The position numbers and the translations under genes were made by a program. The notes under the pieces are model-generated. The model saw only the letters and a list, made by a program, of their open reading frames with translations, was not told where the DNA came from and ran no database searches. From assembly GCF_015291625.1 (NCBI RefSeq), contig NZ_CP030047.1:9108501-9172500 (forward strand): a stretch of DNA of 64,000 nucleotides. Reading direction: 5' to 3'. Below, piece by piece: positions 16,287-24,743 of this stretch; positions within the stretch are counted from its first letter, which is position 1; each line of letters opens with the position of its first letter. The stretch is from Bradyrhizobium sp. CCBAU 53421. GTDB lineage: Bacteria; Pseudomonadota; Alphaproteobacteria; Rhizobiales; Xanthobacteraceae.

Positions 16287-17162
16287 ATGGCCGGCCATAG
16301 CGAGCTGATCACCACGGCGGAACTTGCCGAGATCCTGACCCGCCCCGACCTGCGCCTGTTCGACTGCACGACCTATCTGGAGCCGGCCCCTGCGGGCAGT
16401 AACATTCCCTATGTCGTCGTCTCCGGCCGCCAGACCTTCGAGGCCGGCCACATTCCGGGCGCCAATTTCCTCGATTTGCAGGCCGAGTTCTCCGACGCCC
16501 ATACCGATCTCCGCTTCATGATGCCGCCGACAGCCCAGCTCGAGGCCGCCTTCGGCCGCCACGGCATCTCGGCGAATAGCCGCGTGGTGCTCTATTCGAT
16601 CGGCACCGCGATGTGGGCGACGCGGTTCTGGTGGATGCTGCATTCGCTCGGCTTCGAGGGCGCCGCGGTGCTCGACGGCGGCATCGACAAGTGGATCGCC
16701 GAGGGACGTGACATCGAGACCGGGCTGGCCGGCGGCTATCCGCCCGCGACGTTCTCGGCGCGGCCGAAGGACGGCCTGTTTGTCGACAAGCATGACGTGC
16801 TCGCCGCCACCACGGAGCGCGACACCGTCATCGTCAATGCGCTCGGCCCGCAATTCTACAAGGGGCTCGAGCCGAGCCGTTACGGCAGGCCCGGCCGCAT
16901 CCCCGGCAGCGTCAGCGTGCCGGCGGCAACCCTGATCGATCCCAAGGCCAAGACCTTCCTGCCGCTGGCCGAGGCCGAGGCAACCTTCGCCGCGCAAGGC
17001 ATCACCAAAGACAAGCGCGTCGTCGCCTATTGCGGCGGCGGCATTTCCGCAACCATCGACCTGTTCCAGCTGTATCGGCTCGGCTACAACAATCTCACGC
17101 TCTATGACGGCTCGATGGGCGAATGGGCGAAGGATGCGTCGCTGCCGATCGAGAAGGGGTAG
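16287..17162 (+). CDS. sseA: Tandem-rhodanese sulfurtransferase (SseA-like)
   Basis: 291 aa from the ATG at 16287, eight bases after GGGAGG; a GTG two codons earlier is too close to that site. Two rhodanese domains: residues 8-140 and 160-288. The second carries the active Cys249 (YCGGGIS); the first has Ser in the equivalent place, as is normal for this architecture. Enzymes of this type move sulfane sulfur from 3-mercaptopyruvate or thiosulfate to thiol or cyanide acceptors. The CGGGIS loop differs from the CGSGVTA of classic SseA, so the donor is not certain. Single gene, cytosolic. Confidence 0.85.
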   Translation: MAGHSELITTAELAEILTRPDLRLFDCTTYLEPAPAGSNIPYVVVSGRQTFEAGHIPGANFLDLQAEFSDAHTDLRFMMPPTAQLEAAFGRHGISANSRVVLYSIGTAMWATRFWWMLHSLGFEGAAVLDGGIDKWIAEGRDIETGLAGGYPPATFSARPKDGLFVDKHDVLAATTERDTVIVNALGPQFYKGLEPSRYGRPGRIPGSVSVPAATLIDPKAKTFLPLAEAEATFAAQGITKDKRVVAYCGGGISATIDLFQLYRLGYNNLTLYDGSMGEWAKDASLPIEKG

Positions 17163-17189
17163 TGGACGGGGAGCAATCCCTCCACCTCA

Positions 17190-17310
17190 GTCGTCCTGGC
17201 GAAAGCCAGGACCCATAACCACCGAATTTGCTTGTGAGCGGGAACGCGGCCCCAGCGTCGCGCGACAACCGATATTGGGAGCAATGGGTCCTGGCTTTCG
17301 CCAGGACGAC
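17190..17310. repeat. Long inverted repeat, GTCGTCC type
   Basis: Left arm GTCGTCCTGGCGAAAGCCAG at 17190 and right arm CTGGCTTTCGCCAGGACGAC ending at 17310, each with its own small stem, around an unrelated centre. The same layout recurs at 37433-37553. It follows the sulfurtransferase stop. Confidence 0.8.
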
Positions 17311-17371
17311 GCTGAGGACGGGTTCTCGCACGATACGATGCACCGCTATTGCGGCGCCAAGCAGCACGCGA

Positions 17372-17560
17372 TCAGGCCGGCTTCTTGACGATCTCAAAGC
17401 CTCGGGCCGCCAATTCCTTCAAGATGCTCTTTGCCAAATGGGAGCACTCATCCGGCTTGATCCAGCACGCACTGCGCCAGTCCGGATCATCCTCTTTGGA
17501 GTATGCGGTGAACGCGGACCGAATTCCGGCTTCAATTGCATCGGTGGCATCGATTGGCAT
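17372..17560 (-). CDS. Small hypothetical protein
   Basis: 62 aa. GGAGG lies seven bases before the ATG, a much better site than most in this window, which is the main reason to believe it. The sequence is balanced and helical (AIEAGIRSAFTAYS, then HLAKSILKELAARGFEIV) with a single Trp-Arg-Ser-Ala-Cys-Trp patch in the centre. There is no signal peptide or membrane helix. I do not recognise a family. It stands alone between a repeat element and the DMT transporter gene. Confidence 0.6.
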   Translation of the reverse strand: MPIDATDAIEAGIRSAFTAYSKEDDPDWRSACWIKPDECSHLAKSILKELAARGFEIVKKPA

Positions 17561-17698
17561 CAGTGTGCCTCCACGGCATCCCTCGCATGGGAGGGTTCAC
17601 GGAATGTGGGCAACAGTTTTGACGTAGATCAATACGGGAGCAAGGGGCCACAGCTTGCGCCAGCCGACACGGACGATGTGTGTCGCGTTGCAGCGCCG

Positions 17699-18655
17699 TC
17701 ACGCCGGCACGTTCGGATCCGGCGTGACCTTCGGGTCGGGCTTGTTGACCAGATAAAGTCCCGCGATCACCAGCAGCGCGGCGACGCCGAACACCGGCGT
17801 CAGGGTGTCGTGCATGATGAAATAGGCCGCAACCACGCCGAACAGCGGCGTGACGAAGGTAAAGGCCGACAGCTTGCTCGCCGAATAGGTCTTCACCATC
17901 GCAAACCAGATCACGAAGGTACAACCCACCACCCAGACCGCCTGATAGGCGAGCAGCGAGATCGACAGCGCGCTCGGCACATGCTCGATGCGCTCGCCCG
18001 CGATCCAGGCGGCAAGCCCCAGGATCGGGATCGAGATCGCGACCTGGTAGCCGAGCGCCTTTTCCGGCGCGGCCTTGCGCAGGCTGGTGCCCTTGGCGAT
18101 CAGCGTGGTGGCCGCCCACAGCGCGCCGCCGCCGACCACCATGAGATCGCCGAGCAACACCTTGGCATCGACATTCGGCTGCGGCACGCCGATCGCGAGC
18201 GCGACGCCGGCAAAGCTCAGCGCCAGCCCGCTCCACTGCACGGTCGAGAGCCGCTCGCCGAGGAACTGGTGCGAGCCGAGCGCGACGAAGAACGGCGCGG
18301 TGTAGAGAAACACCGAGGCACGCGACGCCGAGGTGAAGACGAGGCCGGTGAAGATCAGCACGAACTCGCAGCCGAACATCAGCCCGGCGATCACGCCGGG
18401 GACGAGCGTGCCGTCGCGCTCGAAGAACTTGACGCCGCGCAGGCGTCCGACGATCAGCATTACCGGCAGCGCGCCGGAGGAGCGGATCAGCGCCTGAAGC
18501 ATCGGCGGCACGTCGGGCAGCGCGAGCTTCACCGCGAGCTGGTTGAAGCCCCAGCTCACGCACAGCATCAGCATCAATGCGATGGCGCCGGGCGGCAGCC
18601 CGTGGCCGACGCTGACGGGCCTCGTGACACTGGCGGAGATCGCTTGGGTCGACAT
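17699..18655 (-). CDS. DMT-superfamily (EamA) transporter
   Basis: 318 aa with ten predicted membrane segments arranged as two EamA repeats of five. The first starts GAIALMLMLCVSWGFNQ and the second LMVVGGGALWAATTLIAKG. EamA proteins are inner-membrane exporters or importers of metabolites such as amino acids; the substrate cannot be read from sequence. A short hydrophilic tail (KPDPKVTPDPNVPA) ends the protein. It stands alone, with a long hairpin repeat upstream of its start. Confidence 0.85.
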   Translation of the reverse strand: MSTQAISASVTRPVSVGHGLPPGAIALMLMLCVSWGFNQLAVKLALPDVPPMLQALIRSSGALPVMLIVGRLRGVKFFERDGTLVPGVIAGLMFGCEFVLIFTGLVFTSASRASVFLYTAPFFVALGSHQFLGERLSTVQWSGLALSFAGVALAIGVPQPNVDAKVLLGDLMVVGGGALWAATTLIAKGTSLRKAAPEKALGYQVAISIPILGLAAWIAGERIEHVPSALSISLLAYQAVWVVGCTFVIWFAMVKTYSASKLSAFTFVTPLFGVVAAYFIMHDTLTPVFGVAALLVIAGLYLVNKPDPKVTPDPNVPA

Positions 18656-18704
18656 GTTTCCTCGCGGGCCGGCTTGGTGCCGTGTTGTTGTTAATTGCCG
18701 GTTG

Positions 18705-18850
18705 GGCTCCCTCGCCCCGCTCTTGCGGGGAGAGGGTTGGGGTGAGGGGCTGTCTCCGCAAATTCGGTAGAGGCGAGCATGCGGAGAGCCCCCCTCACCC
18801 GAAATTCGCTCCCGCGAATTTCGACCTCTCCCCGCAAGCGGGGCGAGGTG
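18705..18850. repeat. Long inverted repeat, CCTCTCCCC type
   Basis: Complementary outer blocks (CTCGCCCCGCTCTTGCGGGG and CCCCGCAAGCGGGGCGAG) plus inner complementary blocks (GGGTGAGGGG-like/CCCCTCACCC) fold into a branched hairpin. Similar elements lie at 21229, 36490 and 39831. It lies upstream of the DMT transporter gene and downstream of the fur-type gene, both on the minus strand. Confidence 0.75.
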
Positions 18851-18889
18851 ACTCGAAAGCTACGCCGATTAGCTAAAGCCATCCGCGCA

Positions 18890-19378
18890 TCACGTCTTCT
18901 GGCAATGCGCGCAGGTGCCGGCGATCTCGACCACGGACAGCTTCGGGATGAAGCCGGAGGCCCGCGCCGCCGCAGTCAGGCTTTGCGCGACGGGGGCGGC
19001 GGGGATCTCGCCGACCGAGCCGCAATGGTCGCAGATCAAAAACGCCACCATCGAAGTCTCGTCATGATCGTGCGCGCAGGCGAGGAAGGCATTGCGGCTC
19101 TCGATGCGATGGACGAGGCCGTTCTCCATCAGGAAGTCGAGCGCGCGATAGACGGTAATCGGTGCCGGCCGCGGCATCGTCTTGGCCAGTTCGTCGATCA
19201 CCTCATAGGCGCCGAGCGGACGATGGCTCGACAGCAGCGCCTGCAGCACCTGACGCCGGATCGGGGTGAACTTCTGGCCGCGGCGCGCACAGACCTGCTC
19301 GGCATGCGCCATCGCGTCCGCGGCGCAGCGGCCGTGATCGTGGTCGGGGGCGGGAAATGTCGGCTTGGCGAGGCTCAT
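18890..19378 (-). CDS. zur: Fur-family transcriptional repressor, Zur-like
   Basis: 162 aa from the ATG at 19378. A winged helix lies around residues 36-95 (FTPIRRQVLQALL, PITVYRALDFL). The dimer domain carries two Cys pairs, C116/C119 (CDHCG) and C156/C159 (CAHCQ), which form the structural zinc site; a His/Asp-rich stretch (HDHDE near 103-107) fits the regulatory site. The N-terminal HDHGRCAADA pattern and both Cys pairs favour a zinc sensor over Fur itself, but this is inference. No znuABC genes are adjacent. Its upstream gap is AT-rich and shared with marR, which is divergent. Confidence 0.8.
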   Translation of the reverse strand: MSLAKPTFPAPDHDHGRCAADAMAHAEQVCARRGQKFTPIRRQVLQALLSSHRPLGAYEVIDELAKTMPRPAPITVYRALDFLMENGLVHRIESRNAFLACAHDHDETSMVAFLICDHCGSVGEIPAAPVAQSLTAAARASGFIPKLSVVEIAGTCAHCQKT

Positions 19379-19512
19379 CAGTCGGATATGTAGCATTTTT
19401 GCGCCCGTTCCCATAGCCCGGCCCGGCCCAAACCGAAGCCCATCCCCTCGTCGCCTTGCAGCCATGTCTGCAATGCGGGGCAGCTTCCCGTTAACCCCTT
19501 AATGCAAAATTC

Positions 19513-19542
19513 ATAAGCAAGCTTATTATATCCCAAGCTTAT
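19513..19542. promoter_or_regulatory. Putative MarR operator
   Basis: An inverted repeat ATAAGC-AA-GCTTAT (19513-19526) is followed by a second GCTTAT half-site (19537-19542), ending 13 bases before the marR start. The surrounding stretch is the most AT-rich of this locus, as expected for a promoter. MarR repressors bind such short palindromes at their own promoters. Binding is inferred. Confidence 0.5.
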
Positions 19543-19555
19543 GGAGGCAGGATCG

Positions 19556-20035
19556 ATGCGCGGTTCCGTGGACGCGAACTTCATGTTTACGCTGGGCGAA
19601 TTGTTCCGGCTGATCCGCGTCTACGCCGACAAGGAGGCCGCGCGCTACGGCATCACCCGCGCGCAATGGGCCGTGCTGTCGAAGGTGGAACGCCAGGAAG
19701 GCCTGAAGCAGACCGAGCTCGCCGAACTGCTCGAGGTGCAGCCGATCACGCTGACGCGGCTGATCGACAAGCTCTGCGACAATGGCTGGATCGAGCGCCG
19801 CAGCGACGAGAACGACCGCCGCGTCAACCGTCTCTATCTGAAGAAGGCCGCGCGCCCGCTGCTCGGGAAGCTGGCCGGCCTGCGCTCCGAACTCACCGCG
19901 ACCGCGCTCGAGGGCATCAGCCCCGCGGACGCGCATCGCCTGCTCACTCAATTGGAATCGATCAAGGAAAACGTTCGCAATGCCATCCAAAGCCCAGCCG
20001 GCGAGCCCTCCCGAAAGGAACAGCGCTATGGCTGA
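19556..20035 (+). CDS. MarR-family regulator of the emrAB-type pump
   Basis: 159 aa from the ATG at 19556, eight bases after GGAGG; an ATG five codons upstream overlaps that site. A winged helix-turn-helix occupies about 25-125, with TELAELLEVQPITLTRLIDK as the recognition region and the wing ERRSDENDRRVNRLYL. It begins an apparent three-gene operon: its last codons overlap the start of the next gene by 8 nt (ATGGCTGA). The likely role is ligand-relieved repression of its own operon, as for EmrR/MprA. Confidence 0.87.
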   Translation: MRGSVDANFMFTLGELFRLIRVYADKEAARYGITRAQWAVLSKVERQEGLKQTELAELLEVQPITLTRLIDKLCDNGWIERRSDENDRRVNRLYLKKAARPLLGKLAGLRSELTATALEGISPADAHRLLTQLESIKENVRNAIQSPAGEPSRKEQRYG

Positions 20036-21200
20036 ACCGGTCCTCAAGCTGGCCCCCGAGCAGAAGAGCAATCCGGGCGTATCAGCGCCGTCGGGCAAGG
20101 CCAGCCGCGCGCCGCGCCGTCGCCTGATGGCGGGCCTGCGGCGCTATCGCCGGGTGCTGCTGCTGGTCGTGCTGCCGATCGTGGCTGTCATCGTCGGCGG
20201 CGTGTTCTATCTCAATGGCGGCCGCTATGTCGGCACCGACGACGCCTATGTCGGCGCGCAGAAGGTGCTGATCACGCCGGAGATCTCCGGCAAGATCGAC
20301 AAGATCGTCGTGAAGGAAGGCCAGCACGTCAAGAAGGGCGACGAGCTGTTCGAGATCGACCCGGTGCCGTTCCGCCTCGCGGTCGCGCAGGCCAAGGCCG
20401 CGCTCGACCAGACCAGGACCACCTATGACACGTTGGTCGACAACATCAAGATCAACACCAGGATGCTGGACTTCGCCCAGCAGAGCATCGAATTGAAGAA
20501 GCGCGACGTCGAGCGCAAATCGACCCTTGCCAAGCAGAACTTCGGCTCGCAGCTCGACCTCGACAATGCGGCCAACGCGCAGGTGACCGCCGAGAGCCTG
20601 GCGCAATACATCAAGCAGCAGATATCGAAGGACAAGACGCAGCTGCTCGGCGATGTCGATCTGCCGATCGAGCAATTCCCGGCCTACGCCCAGGCCAAGG
20701 CCAAGCTCGACGACGCCCAGCGCAATCTCGATCACACCGTGCTGCGCGCCCCGATGGACGGCGTGGCGACCCAGGTCGACCAGATCCAGCTCGGCCGCTT
20801 CGTCACCGCGGGCGCGCCGGTGTTCTCGGTGATCGATGTCGACCATCCCTGGGTCGACGCCAATCCGAAGGAAAGCGATTTCACCTATGTCGCGGTCGGC
20901 CAGCCGGTCGAGCTCGACGTCGACGCGTTCCCGAACCATCAGTTCAAGGGCAAGATCGGCTCGCTGTCGCCGGGCACCGGCGCGCAGTTCGCGATCCTGC
21001 CGCCGCAGAACGCCACTGGCAACTTCGTCAAGGTGGTGCAGCGCGTGCCGGTGCGGATCTACTTCGACGAGAACGATCCGTTCGTGAAGAAGCTGAAGGC
21101 CGGCATGAGCGTCTACGCGACGATCGACACCAACCACCGCCGCACGCTGGCCGGCCTGCTCGGGCTGCGCTCAGCCGCGGCGCACCCGGATCACGAGTGA
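20028..21200 (+). CDS. emrA: EmrA-type membrane fusion (HlyD) protein
   Basis: 390 aa from the ATG at 20028, which has AAAGGA eight bases upstream and overlaps the marR stop. A basic N-terminus is followed by one membrane helix (VLLLVVLPIVAVIVGGVFYL), then the biotinyl-lipoyl-like segment (TDDAYVGAQKVLITPEISG), a helical hairpin, and the return segment (TVLRAPMDGVATQVDQIQLG). It bridges the inner-membrane MFS pump to an outer-membrane channel, which is not encoded here. A repeat element of about 130 bp separates it from emrB. Confidence 0.9.
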   Translation: MAEPVLKLAPEQKSNPGVSAPSGKASRAPRRRLMAGLRRYRRVLLLVVLPIVAVIVGGVFYLNGGRYVGTDDAYVGAQKVLITPEISGKIDKIVVKEGQHVKKGDELFEIDPVPFRLAVAQAKAALDQTRTTYDTLVDNIKINTRMLDFAQQSIELKKRDVERKSTLAKQNFGSQLDLDNAANAQVTAESLAQYIKQQISKDKTQLLGDVDLPIEQFPAYAQAKAKLDDAQRNLDHTVLRAPMDGVATQVDQIQLGRFVTAGAPVFSVIDVDHPWVDANPKESDFTYVAVGQPVELDVDAFPNHQFKGKIGSLSPGTGAQFAILPPQNATGNFVKVVQRVPVRIYFDENDPFVKKLKAGMSVYATIDTNHRRTLAGLLGLRSAAAHPDHE

Positions 21201-21228
21201 GATGAGGCGAGATCGCAGCTCCGCGCGT

Positions 21229-21360
21229 CACCTCTCCCCTTGTGGGAGAGGTCGGATTGCATCGCCAGATGCAATCCGGGTGAGGGGTTACGCTCTCTCG
21301 TGGGACCTGGTCCCCCTCACCCGCGCCTTCGGCGCGACCTCTCCCCGATGGGGAGAGGTG
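21229..21360. repeat. Long inverted repeat, CCTCTCCCC type
   Basis: Begins CACCTCTCCCCTTGTGGGAG and ends CTCTCCCCGATGGGGAGAGG, with inner GATTGCATC/GATGCAATC arms. It lies inside the emrA-emrB gap, so it is transcribed within the operon and could affect mRNA processing between the two genes. Confidence 0.75.
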
Positions 21361-21395
21361 ATTCCCGCTGCATCGACGAACCGGACTGACACTCG

Positions 21396-22952
21396 ATGAA
21401 CGCACCGTCACCATCCGCCGTCCCCGGCATGCGCCGGAACATGGTGACGATCTGCGCGATGACCGCGACGATCATGCAGGCGCTCGACACCACGATCGCC
21501 AACGTCGCGCTGCCCTATATGCAGGGCTCGCTGTCGGCCTCGCAGGACCAGATCAACTGGGTGCTGACCTCCTACATCGTCGCCGCCGCGATCATGACGG
21601 CGCCGGTGGGCTGGATCGCCAACCGCTACGGCCGCAAGCGCATCTTCATCATTTGCTCGGCCGGCTTCACCATCGCCTCGGTGCTGTGCGGCCTCGCGCA
21701 GGACATCAACCAGATGGTGCTGTTCCGCCTGCTGCAGGGCGTGTTCGGCGCGGCGCTGGTGCCGCTGTCGCAGGCGGTGATGCTCGACTCCTACGCGCTG
21801 CATGAGCGCGCCAAGGCGATGTCGATCTGGGGCATGGGCGTGATGATGGGCCCGATCATGGGCCCGTCATTGGGAGCGTGGCTGACCGAGACCTATTCCT
21901 GGCACTGGGTGTTCTTCGTCAACCTGCCGTTCGGCGCCATCACCGTGCTCGGCCTTGCGGTGTTCATGGACGAGACCAAGCAGGACCTCAACCTCCGCTT
22001 CGACTGGTTCGGCTTCGGCGCGCTCGCCGTCGCGATCGGTTCGCTGCAGCTCGCGCTCGACCGCGGCGAGCAGCTCGGCTGGCTGGAATCCAACGAGATC
22101 ATGATCGAATTCATCGTCGCGGCGGTCGGCACCTATTTCTTCTTCGCCCATTCGCTGACCACCGACAAGCCGTTCATCCAGTTCGCGATCTTCAAGGACC
22201 GGAATTTCCTCGGCGGTGTCGTGTTCATGACGGTGATGGGCCTCGTGCTGTATTCGACCATGGCACTGTCATCGCCCTATCTGCAGAACGTGGTCGGCTA
22301 TCCGATCATCACCGCCGGCCTGTTGCTGGCGACCCGCGGCGCCGGCACCTTCGTCGCGATGATGCTGGTCGGCCGCATGATGCGCTACATCGAAGCGCGC
22401 ACGCTGATCGTCTCGGGCCTAGCGCTGACTGCGGCATCGCTGTTCCGGATGACCGGCTGGACCGACATGACGCAGGCGACCGAGATCATCGTCGTCAGCG
22501 TGATCCAGGGCTTCGGCTTCGGCCTCGTGTTCGTGCCGCTGTCGACGGTGGCGTTCCTGACGCTGCCGGGCCAGCTGCGTACCGACGGCACCTCGATGCT
22601 GACGCTGTTCCGCAACGTCGCAAGCTCGGTCGGCATCTCGATCGTGATCGCGCAGCTCACCGAAGGCGGGCGGCGGATCTACGCAAAGCTGTCGGAGCAG
22701 ATCAATCCGTTCAACCACGCGCTGCAGATGCCCGACGTGTCGGGCATGATCAACCTCAATACCGATGCCGGCCGCGCGATGGCCGACAAGATGGTGGCGG
22801 CGCAGTCGCAGATCATCGCGTTCTCGCACGACTACCAGCTGGTAATGCTGTTCATCGTGGTCTCGATCCCGCTCGCACTGATGATCGGCTCGACCAAGGC
22901 CGCGCTGCGCGCGCAGTCGGCGCCGTCGGACCATGCCGCGGTGATGGAGTAG
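21396..22952 (+). CDS. emrB: EmrB-type MFS multidrug efflux pump (DHA2)
   Basis: 518 aa with 14 predicted membrane segments, the DHA2 layout. MFS signature features include the loop 2-3 motif (GWIANRYGRKR) and the antiporter-type segment in the fifth helix (GMGVMMGPIMGPSLGAWL). It exports hydrophobic compounds by proton antiport with the EmrA-type adaptor upstream; the actual substrates are unknown. The gene follows emrA after a 195-bp gap filled by a repeat but is in the same orientation, so it is probably under MarR control as well. Confidence 0.92.
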   Translation: MNAPSPSAVPGMRRNMVTICAMTATIMQALDTTIANVALPYMQGSLSASQDQINWVLTSYIVAAAIMTAPVGWIANRYGRKRIFIICSAGFTIASVLCGLAQDINQMVLFRLLQGVFGAALVPLSQAVMLDSYALHERAKAMSIWGMGVMMGPIMGPSLGAWLTETYSWHWVFFVNLPFGAITVLGLAVFMDETKQDLNLRFDWFGFGALAVAIGSLQLALDRGEQLGWLESNEIMIEFIVAAVGTYFFFAHSLTTDKPFIQFAIFKDRNFLGGVVFMTVMGLVLYSTMALSSPYLQNVVGYPIITAGLLLATRGAGTFVAMMLVGRMMRYIEARTLIVSGLALTAASLFRMTGWTDMTQATEIIVVSVIQGFGFGLVFVPLSTVAFLTLPGQLRTDGTSMLTLFRNVASSVGISIVIAQLTEGGRRIYAKLSEQINPFNHALQMPDVSGMINLNTDAGRAMADKMVAAQSQIIAFSHDYQLVMLFIVVSIPLALMIGSTKAALRAQSAPSDHAAVME

Positions 22953-23001
22953 GTTTTCGCGTCCCTGCGCCTCGATCGCACTCGCTAACCGCGCCATTGA
23001 T

Positions 23002-23106
23002 GTCGTCGCCCGGCTTGACCGGGCGATCCAGTACGCCGCGGCTTATCGGCTCAAGCACTGCAGCCTCTCTGGAATACTGGATCGCCCGGTCAAGCCGGGC
23101 GACGAC
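23002..23106. repeat. Long inverted repeat, GGATCGCCCG type
   Basis: Arms GTCGTCGCCCGGCTTGACCG and CGGTCAAGCCGGGCGACGAC surround a centre that includes GTACGCCGCGGCTTATCGGC and CTCTGGAATACTGGATC. Related copies are at 54554 and 59227. It follows the emrB stop. Confidence 0.85.
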
Positions 23107-23245
23107 AGTCTTTGATGCGGCCACCCCTCCGAAAGCGCAAGACGCCGCAGCCGCAATCGCGTTGACTTTCCGGGACCTCCTCCCAATACTCCGCGAAAAG
23201 CAAGAAATACCCGTCGCACAACTGACGGTTTCAGGGGAGGACGCG

Positions 23246-24556
23246 ATGCCGACTTCACGCAGGACGCTGCTGAAGACCTCAGCGGCTGCCGCCGCTGCTT
23301 TCAGCTTCGATTGGACACGCGCGCAGGCGCAAGCCGAAACGGTCCGGATCGGCGTGATCTACGACCTGACCGGACCGTTTGCCGCCGGCGGCTCGGTCGC
23401 CTCCTCGATCGGCACGCAGATCGCGATCGATCTCGTCAACGAGAAGGGCGGCGTCGGTGGCAAGTACAAGATCGCGCCGGTCAACGTCGATTCCCAGAGC
23501 AAGCCCGATGTCGCGATCAACGAGGCCAATCGCCTGATCGACCAGGAGAAGGTCGACATCCTCAACGGCGTGTTCGCGAGCTCGCACGCGGTGCCGCTCG
23601 CCGCCAAGGTCGAGCAGCAGAAGCGGATCCTCTGGATCACCACCGCGGTCTCGACCGCCGTGTTCAAGGACAAGAACCTGCAATACGTGTTCCGCGCGCA
23701 GATTCATTCCGATCAGTACGGCCAGGCCTTCGGCGGCTTCCTCGCCGAGCACGCCAAGACGAGGCTCGGCATGGAGCCGAAGGACGTCAAGGTCGCGCTG
23801 ATCCATGAGGACGGTCCCTATGGCGTCGGCGTTGCCGCCGCCGATGAGACCTTCGCCAAGGAGGCCGGGCTGCAGGTCGTGCTCAAGGAGGGCTATTCGG
23901 CCTCGGCGCCCGATCTCTCGGTGCTGGTGACCAAGCTGAAGCGCGCCAAGGCCGACATCATCTCGCATGCCGGCTACAATCCCGACATCACCCTGTTCCT
24001 GCGCCAGGCGCGCGAGAGCGGGCTGAAATTCAAGATGCTGTTCGGCGCCGGCGCCGGCTACAGCCAGCTCGACAAGCTGCGCACGACGTTCGGTGCCGAC
24101 ATCGACAATTTCTGCAACATCGACCCGGTGCCGGCGCAGCTGCTCGATCCCGCCAAGCTGGCGCCTGGCGTCGGCGACCTCACCAAGACAATGGTCGCGC
24201 GCTACCGCGAGAAGACCAGCGCCACCGAAGTGCCGCCGCACTGCTCGATGGGCTTCAACCAGACCTGGGTCCTGCTCAACAATGTGCTGCCGGTCGCCAA
24301 GGAGAAATATGGCGGCTTCGATCCCGAGGCGATCCGCAAGGCTGCGCTCGACGTCGACATCCCGCCGGGCGGTACCATCCAGGGCTATGGCGTGAAGTTC
24401 TATCCACCGGGAACGCCGATGTCCGGCCAGAACGAGCGTTCGACCCCGGTCGTGATGCAGAACGCCGGCGAGCGCGTCACCGTGGTGTGGCCGACCAACA
24501 TCCGAACGCAGGACCCGGTCTTCCCGCTGCCGAAGGGCTCGGTGTACGGGGCGTAG
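23246..24556 (+). CDS. Tat-exported ABC substrate-binding protein (branched-chain amino-acid type)
   Basis: 436 aa from the ATG at 23246, five bases after GGGGAGG. The N-terminus has a twin-arginine motif (SRRTLLKT) and an Ala-rich hydrophobic stretch ending RAQAQA, so export as a folded protein by Tat is likely. The mature part is a type I periplasmic binding fold of the LivJ/amide/urea class (VRIGVIYDLTGPFAAGG, then VALIHEDGPYGVG). No permease or ATPase gene is adjacent, so the transporter must be elsewhere. The frame is open far upstream inside emrB, but that part is out-of-frame emrB sequence. Confidence 0.85.
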   Translation: MPTSRRTLLKTSAAAAAAFSFDWTRAQAQAETVRIGVIYDLTGPFAAGGSVASSIGTQIAIDLVNEKGGVGGKYKIAPVNVDSQSKPDVAINEANRLIDQEKVDILNGVFASSHAVPLAAKVEQQKRILWITTAVSTAVFKDKNLQYVFRAQIHSDQYGQAFGGFLAEHAKTRLGMEPKDVKVALIHEDGPYGVGVAAADETFAKEAGLQVVLKEGYSASAPDLSVLVTKLKRAKADIISHAGYNPDITLFLRQARESGLKFKMLFGAGAGYSQLDKLRTTFGADIDNFCNIDPVPAQLLDPAKLAPGVGDLTKTMVARYREKTSATEVPPHCSMGFNQTWVLLNNVLPVAKEKYGGFDPEAIRKAALDVDIPPGGTIQGYGVKFYPPGTPMSGQNERSTPVVMQNAGERVTVVWPTNIRTQDPVFPLPKGSVYGA

Positions 24557-24590
24557 ATTTCCGCCCCTTGCAGCATGCTGGGAGCTCAGT

Positions 24591-24699
24591 CCCGTCGTCC
24601 TGAGGAGCGGCCTCTTGGCCGCGTCTCGAAGGATGCACGGCCCCGCTGGTGGCCGTCGACCCTTCGAGACGCCGCTTTGCGGCTCCTCAGGGTGACGGG
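24591..24699. repeat. Long inverted repeat, CCTGAGGAGC type
   Basis: Arms CCCGTCGTCCTGAGGAGC and GCTCCTCAGGGTGACGGG, with inner CGTCTCGAAGGAT / CCTTCGAGACG arms. Copies recur at 43961 and 56248. It lies between the convergent binding-protein and Gfo/Idh genes. Confidence 0.85.
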
Positions 24700-24743
24700 T
24701 CTGGCATGGGTGAGTAAAACGAAGGGAATTCCGTTGCTGCGCT

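Noticed and set aside
16590..16630. First rhodanese domain of the sulfurtransferase lacks Cys
   Set aside because: In tandem-rhodanese sulfurtransferases the N-terminal domain is normally inactive, so this is not unusual.
21878..24556. 892-residue plus-strand frame
   Set aside because: Its first ~450 codons are out-of-frame emrB plus a repeat; only the part from 23246 is a real gene.
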